In this document: in pieces, positions 60,778 to 64,000 of the stretch
How positions within the stretch are numbered: position 1 is the stretch's first letter
Layout of the letters: each line of letters opens with the position of its first letter
Origin: Anaerosolibacter carboniphilus
GTDB lineage: Bacteria > Bacillota > Clostridia > Peptostreptococcales > Thermotaleaceae
Length of the DNA stretch: 64,000 bases
Reading direction: 5' to 3'
Assembly (NCBI RefSeq): GCF_014205875.1
Contig: NZ_JACHEN010000017.1
Span: forward strand, 1-64,000
The notes under the pieces: generated by a model
The model's input: the letters and a program-made list of their open reading frames with translations, nothing else
Told to the model about the DNA's origin: nothing
Databases searched by the model: none
Made by a program: the position numbers and the translations under genes

Positions 60778-61596
60778 ATGAAGTTTTCTAAAATGATAGA
60801 GGAAATGAGAACCGTAAGAGACTATAAGAAAGAACCTGTCAGTCCAAACCTTATTCAGGAAGTGATGGATGCAGGCAAGACAGCGGCAGGTATCGCAGGT
60901 GGACGAAATGTATCTATTCTGTTTATAGATCATGGAAAAGAAGTTTTTGATCAACTCTCAGGTAAGGCGGGCTACTATGGAAAGATGGTTGAGGCACCTC
61001 ACTATCTTGTGATTACATCTAAAGTATTTCCAAACTACCTGGAAAACAGTGGATATATCATGGAACTAATGCGATTAAAGTCTAGAGAGTTGGATCTAGG
61101 AACATGCTGGCTTAGTGTAGAGGATGAAGGGACGCTAAGAGAAATACTGGGTATCGGAGGAGAAGAAAAAATTACGGCTTTTGCAGCCATTGGACATAGC
61201 TATAAAGGTATATTTAAGCATGATATGTCAAAACAAAGTACCCGTATGGGCCTTGAAGAAATAGCATTTTTAAAGAGGTGGGGTTCCCCATGTACATTGG
61301 AGGATTTAGAGGCAAGGGGATTGACCAACATATTTTATTATACAAGACTGGCACCATCCTGGGGGAATAGACAGCCATGGCAATTCATTATCGACAAGGA
61401 CCGAATCCTCTTGACAATTCAGAAAGAGGAAAGAGAAGATTTGAGATTAGATGCAGGGGTTGTCATGCTATATTTCGAAAAATCAGCCCACGATGATGGG
61501 CTCCCTGGAAACTGGAAGCTGGATATTCCAGAAGATATGAAAGCGATCTATGGAATTCCAGAAGATCGGACTTTGGTTGGATATTACAGCATATAG
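60778..61596 (+). CDS. nitroreductase-family protein
   Basis: 272 residues. MIEEMRTVRDYKKEPVSPNLIQEVMDAG is the FMN-binding nitroreductase opening, followed by EAPHYLVITSK, LGTCWLSVEDEGTLREILG and, in the second half, NIFYYTRLAPSWGNRQPWQFIID, which gives the FMN phosphate and second half-site. The length of 272 and an internal second half resemble the 'putative TM nitroreductase' group. Likely NAD(P)H-dependent flavoenzyme in the cytoplasm; the substrate is unknown. Confidence 0.82.
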   Translation: MKFSKMIEEMRTVRDYKKEPVSPNLIQEVMDAGKTAAGIAGGRNVSILFIDHGKEVFDQLSGKAGYYGKMVEAPHYLVITSKVFPNYLENSGYIMELMRLKSRELDLGTCWLSVEDEGTLREILGIGGEEKITAFAAIGHSYKGIFKHDMSKQSTRMGLEEIAFLKRWGSPCTLEDLEARGLTNIFYYTRLAPSWGNRQPWQFIIDKDRILLTIQKEEREDLRLDAGVVMLYFEKSAHDDGLPGNWKLDIPEDMKAIYGIPEDRTLVGYYSI

Positions 61597-61609
61597 ATAT
61601 TTATAATAG

Positions 61610-61651
61610 CCAAATAAAAAAGTCTTCTATGAAGAAGACTTTTTTATTTGG
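61610..61651. terminator. bidirectional terminator, nitroreductase / FFFLLL protein
   Basis: An 18-bp perfect stem (61610-61627 with 61634-61651), core AAAAAAGTCTTC/GAAGACTTTTTT, loop TATGAA. Confidence 0.92.
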
Positions 61652-61655
61652 CAGA

Positions 61656-61844
61656 TTAGATCCCAAAGAAGCCGCCGCCAAATAAGATGACTAACAATAG
61701 GAAGAAGAACAGAAGAGATGTGTCATCACCAAATCCGCCGCCAAAGAAGTTACCGCCGAATAGTACTACAAGCAACAGGAAAAAGAATAATAGTGATGAA
61801 TCGTCACCAAATCCACCCAGGAATCCTTTTTTCGCTTCACTCAT
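61656..61844 (-). CDS. tandem-duplicated FFFLLL small hydrophobic protein
   Basis: 62 residues from ATG 61844, eight bases after GGAGG. After MSEAKKGFL come two nearly identical ~25-residue units, each GGFGDDxSLLFFFLLLVxLFGG, so the protein is an internal duplication of a Gly-rich stretch and a 12-residue aromatic-aliphatic helix. The same hydrophobic block occurs in the protein at 6666-6836. It lies among spore genes with a sigma-K-like box upstream. Such proteins have been noted in spore-formers as small coat or membrane components; the function is not known. Confidence 0.72.
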   Translation of the reverse strand: MSEAKKGFLGGFGDDSSLLFFFLLLVVLFGGNFFGGGFGDDTSLLFFFLLLVILFGGGFFGI

Positions 61845-61888
61845 ACGCGTACCCTCCAATTTAGATATTGACTTAATACATAGCCTAT

Positions 61889-61916
61889 TACCATATTACG
61901 GAGAACTTAAAAAAGT
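61889..61916 (-). promoter_or_regulatory. sigma-K-like promoter of the FFFLLL protein gene
   Basis: On the minus strand AC (61916-61915), 17-base spacer, then AATATGGTA (61897-61889), 8 of 9 bases of CATANNNTA. The spacer is one longer than usual. Confidence 0.3.
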
Positions 61917-62108
61917 GTGACGCTTTTTTAAAAAGATTTTTTGAAAAACTCCTGATAGAAAGTAATATTTTAACAGAGTCTATAGAAAAAGTAACAAAAG
62001 AATATTTGAGAAATAATGTTAGACCTTGATAAATATTCAATGAGAAATTCTCCCGAAACTGCAAAAAATAAAAATGTAGAAAAGTCTGAGGCAGAAAGGA
62101 GAATGACG

Positions 62109-62666
62109 GTGAAAAACACGTATAGAAAACTTCCTATAACAGGGATTTCATTGATTTTAATTTTTTTAATGGCGTTTGGCTGTACACCTGCCCGGCGTCC
62201 CATACCCAATGGATATGGAGAAGATCAATATAATAGAGGAATAACTACAGATCGAGAGAGAATCATGGACATAGGTTCAGGAGATCAAGATCTCAGCATG
62301 GGCGGTATCACGCCAAATAATGATCCTGCCTTAAGAAATTATGCTGGGAACCCATCAGAGCAGACGACTCAAGAGGCCTTAAGACGGGAAATTCAGGATT
62401 TAGAGGGTGTTGGTGATGTGGTGGCTATATACAGCGATAGGATTGCCTATGTGGGTATTGCGCCAGAAGAGGGCAGGATTATTAATAACATGCGAGGACT
62501 TCAAACAGAAATCGCCAGTAAAATTAGAAATAGGATGCCAGGCATTGAGAGGATTTATGTCACCACGGATCAAGATCGGGTATCGAGGCTTAGGGGATAT
62601 GCGGATAAGTTAGACGGTAAAAAACCAGATAGAGAAATGATCAACGAAATCGAAGAATTGTTTTAA
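62109..62666 (+). CDS. YhcN/YlaJ-family sporulation lipoprotein
   Basis: 185 residues from GTG 62109, seven bases after AAGGAG; ATG 62103 is possible but too close. Signal peptide with lipobox AFGC, then LTIRERIM-type linker and the family core LRREIQDLEGVGDVVAIYSDRIAYVGIAPEEGR ... IYVTTDQDRVSRLRGYADKL. YhcN/YlaJ lipoproteins are made in the forespore under sigma-G and lie in the spore inner membrane; a role in germination or spore outgrowth is suggested for some. The spore neighbourhood fits. Confidence 0.82.
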   Translation: MKNTYRKLPITGISLILIFLMAFGCTPARRPIPNGYGEDQYNRGITTDRERIMDIGSGDQDLSMGGITPNNDPALRNYAGNPSEQTTQEALRREIQDLEGVGDVVAIYSDRIAYVGIAPEEGRIINNMRGLQTEIASKIRNRMPGIERIYVTTDQDRVSRLRGYADKLDGKKPDREMINEIEELF

Positions 62667-62670
62667 GGCT

Positions 62671-62718
62671 TAAATCAAAAAGGCTTCTCATGTTTCAGAG
62701 AGGCCTTTTTTGATTTAG
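62671..62718. terminator. bidirectional terminator, YhcN-like / Met-rich gene
   Basis: TAAATCAAAAAGGC (62671-62684) pairs with GCCTTTTTTGATTTA (62703-62717), with an inner mismatch stem and T-tracts on both sides. Confidence 0.85.
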
Positions 62719-62725
62719 CGGAAAT

Positions 62726-63421
62726 TTATTTATCATGATGTTCTTCGTGCATACATTTCATTGCTTTATGGCGATAGGCTTCTGCCTTGTGAAGATGGGC
62801 TCTATACATGTGCCAATTAGCTTGATAGCATAGATCCTTCATATCATGAGGCATATCTTCCATTCCCAGGGTCATTGGATAATCCATAGCAGGCATCATA
62901 CCCATGTTAGGCATCATGTGGGAATACTCCATAGCAGGCATCATACCCATTTCAGGCATCATGTGAGAATTTTCCATAGCGGGCATCATGCCCATTTCAG
63001 GCATCATGTGAGGATTTTCCATAGCAGGCATCATACCGACATTTGGCATCATGTGAGGATTGTGCATATAAGGCATCATATCCATTTCAGGCATCATGTG
63101 AGGATTTTCCATAGCGGGCATCATCCCCATATTTGGCATCATGGGTGCTTCCATAGCGGGCATCATCCCCATATTTGGCATCATGGGTGCTTCCATAGCA
63201 GGCATCATACCGACATTTGGCATCATGTGAGGATTGTGCATATAAGGCATCATATCCATCTCAGGCATCATGTGTGGATTGTGCATATAAGGCATCATTC
63301 CCATCATAGGACATGGCAAATAAGGCAGCATAGGCTGTTCCATCATTGGCATCATCCCGTAGGGCATTTCTGGATAAGTTTCATCCTTTTTCTTATCTTT
63401 ACAATCTCTATTCTGATCCAC
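62726..63421 (-). CDS. Met/His/Pro-rich tandem-repeat protein
   Basis: 231 residues from GTG 63421, preceded by GGGGGAA. After a short polar start, residues ~50-190 are nine tandem units of 14-15 residues with the pattern MMPxMxMMPAMENPH (variants PYMHNPH, PAMEAP), so Met occurs at nearly every second or third position with regular His and Pro. The C-terminal ~45 residues are different: His/Lys/Ala-rich helix (CYQANWHMYRAHLHKAEAYRHKAMKCMHEEHH) with two Cys. No signal peptide. The sigma-K-like promoter and neighbours suggest a spore-surface protein; the Met/His pattern could bind soft metals such as Cu(I). No named family recognised. Confidence 0.75.
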   Translation of the reverse strand: MDQNRDCKDKKKDETYPEMPYGMMPMMEQPMLPYLPCPMMGMMPYMHNPHMMPEMDMMPYMHNPHMMPNVGMMPAMEAPMMPNMGMMPAMEAPMMPNMGMMPAMENPHMMPEMDMMPYMHNPHMMPNVGMMPAMENPHMMPEMGMMPAMENSHMMPEMGMMPAMEYSHMMPNMGMMPAMDYPMTLGMEDMPHDMKDLCYQANWHMYRAHLHKAEAYRHKAMKCMHEEHHDK

Positions 63422-63444
63422 TTTCGTTCCCCCTTAAAAGTATT

Positions 63445-63471
63445 CAATATATGAGAAATTAATCTCTCAGT
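63445..63471 (-). promoter_or_regulatory. sigma-K-like promoter of the Met-rich gene
   Basis: On the minus strand AC (63471-63470), 16-base spacer, CATATATTG (63453-63445), 8 of 9 bases of CATANNNTA. This is the best sigma-K match in the window. Confidence 0.55.
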
Positions 63472-63647
63472 TATAAGGTATGCATTTGCTTCATAAACGG
63501 GCACACCTAAATTGAATATAAATAAAAATCCTTTGGAAAGACGGTCAGCAATTCTTCAAAAAATTTACAAAAAAAAGACTTTATGGTACCTAAAGCCTAG
63601 AAACGATCCGTAGACTATAACACAGATAAAAAAAGGAGGAAATAGAG

Positions 63648-64000
63648 ATGAAAAAGATTATGAGTCTTATGCTAATTACGATTCTGTTAATGAGCGCAGC
63701 AATTCCAAGCTATGCGGCAGGATTTACACCGCCTGGTTTGGCAAAAAAAGGAGGTCTTCCTCCAGGAATTGCGAAAAAGTTTAAAGATTTAGATGGATTT
63801 GAATGGGCACAAGAAGCTATTGAGAGGTTGGCAGAGAAGGGCATACTTAGTGGTGTAGGTGAAGAAAAGTTTGCGCCATCTAGCAATGTGACAAAGATTG
63901 AAGCCCTAGCTATGATTATTAGAGGGTTGGATTGGGATGATGAAGCCGATTTATCATTAGAGCTGATTCAAAAAGGTAAAATCAAGGATAAAGTAAAGGA
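63648..64000 (+). CDS. SLH-domain protein, N-terminal part (runs off the window)
   Basis: The first 117 codons are open to the end. ATG 63648 follows AAAGGAGGAAA. A 23-residue signal peptide (MKKIMSLMLITILLMSAAIPSYA) precedes GFTPPGLAKKGGLPPGIAKK and one S-layer homology domain: FKDLDGFEWAQEAIERLAEKGILSGVGEEKFAPSSNVTKIEALAMIIRGL. SLH domains anchor proteins to wall polysaccharide. The rest of the protein is outside the window. Confidence 0.85.
   Translation, partial: MKKIMSLMLITILLMSAAIPSYAAGFTPPGLAKKGGLPPGIAKKFKDLDGFEWAQEAIERLAEKGILSGVGEEKFAPSSNVTKIEALAMIIRGLDWDDEADLSLELIQKGKIKDKVK

Noticed and set aside
62880-63300. Regular DNA repeats resembling a CRISPR array
   Set aside because: Units are 42 or 45 bp, in frame, without unique spacers, and encode a repetitive protein.
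62846-63454. Plus-strand frame of ~200 codons, His-rich
   Set aside because: It is the antisense of the Met/His/Pro repeat gene; the CAT/ATG complement makes long open antisense frames. It lacks a ribosome site and a promoter.

Overview
The window comes from a low-GC, endospore-forming, strictly anaerobic member of the Clostridia. The evidence is AT-rich DNA with strong AGGAGG ribosome binding sites, a complete gerA-type germination operon, SpoVR-, Spo0E-, YhcN/YlaJ- and exosporium-like genes, an anaerobic sulfite reductase (asrABC), a Ni-CO dehydrogenase, 2-hydroxyacyl-CoA dehydratase activase-type genes and a flavodiiron protein. Two genes read through an in-frame TGA that is followed by a SECIS-like hairpin, so the organism very likely makes selenocysteine. 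An Alkaliphilus-like relative would fit, but that is inference.

Layout. 0.2-2.8 kb: a four-gene sulfur-carrier operon consisting of a DUF1858 selenoprotein (missed by a plain ORF scan), CoA-disulfide reductase-rhodanese, TusA and DsrE. 2.9-5.0 kb: a PstS-stalk-domain fusion, a CsoR-type repressor and a DUF3189 gene. 5.3-15.3 kb: SpoVR-like protein, a tiny hydrophobic FFFLLL protein, an AbgT transporter with a structured leader followed by an M20 peptidase, orphan histidine kinase 1, an Orn/Lys/Arg decarboxylase, a 47-residue basic protein and a DMT exporter. 15.7-20.4 kb: three overlapping or closely spaced genes of the 2-hydroxyacyl-CoA dehydratase/activase type, then YdjO-like, DUF4230 and TPR proteins. 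20.5-27.3 kb: a repeat-rich intergenic region, a PadR-DUF1700-DUF4097 operon and a MacAB-like ABC export operon. 27.4-33.3 kb: unknown acidic proteins, RNase H, an FNT channel next to asrABC, and Spo0E-like. 33.3-45.0 kb: HD-GYP, a lytic transglycosylase with a two-component pair, orphan kinase 2 (paralogue of kinase 1, sharing even its terminator), HtrA, and gerABC.

45.0-50.3 kb: a HesB-like selenoprotein with a cupin, a zinc alcohol dehydrogenase divergent from a flavodiiron protein, and a large secreted stalk-domain protein. The selenoprotein and flavodiiron promoters share a long sequence block with the palindrome TGATTNGAATCA. 50.4-57.5 kb: thiT under a TPP riboswitch, hemerythrin, small proteins, Lrp plus glutamine synthetase, and a monocistronic CooS. 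57.6-64.0 kb: a spore-surface neighbourhood with two exosporium-like paralogues, a second FFFLLL protein, a YhcN/YlaJ lipoprotein, a Met-rich tandem-repeat protein and the start of an SLH-domain protein; several of these have sigma-K-like promoter boxes.

Together the window combines redox and sulfur metabolism of an anaerobe (persulfide relay, sulfite reduction, O2/NO detoxification, CO oxidation) with spore coat, germination and signalling genes. The most noteworthy points are the two selenoproteins, the shared promoter element, the duplicated kinase plus terminator, the twin FFFLLL proteins and the Met-rich repeat protein. No rRNA, tRNA, CRISPR array, transposase or prophage gene was seen.
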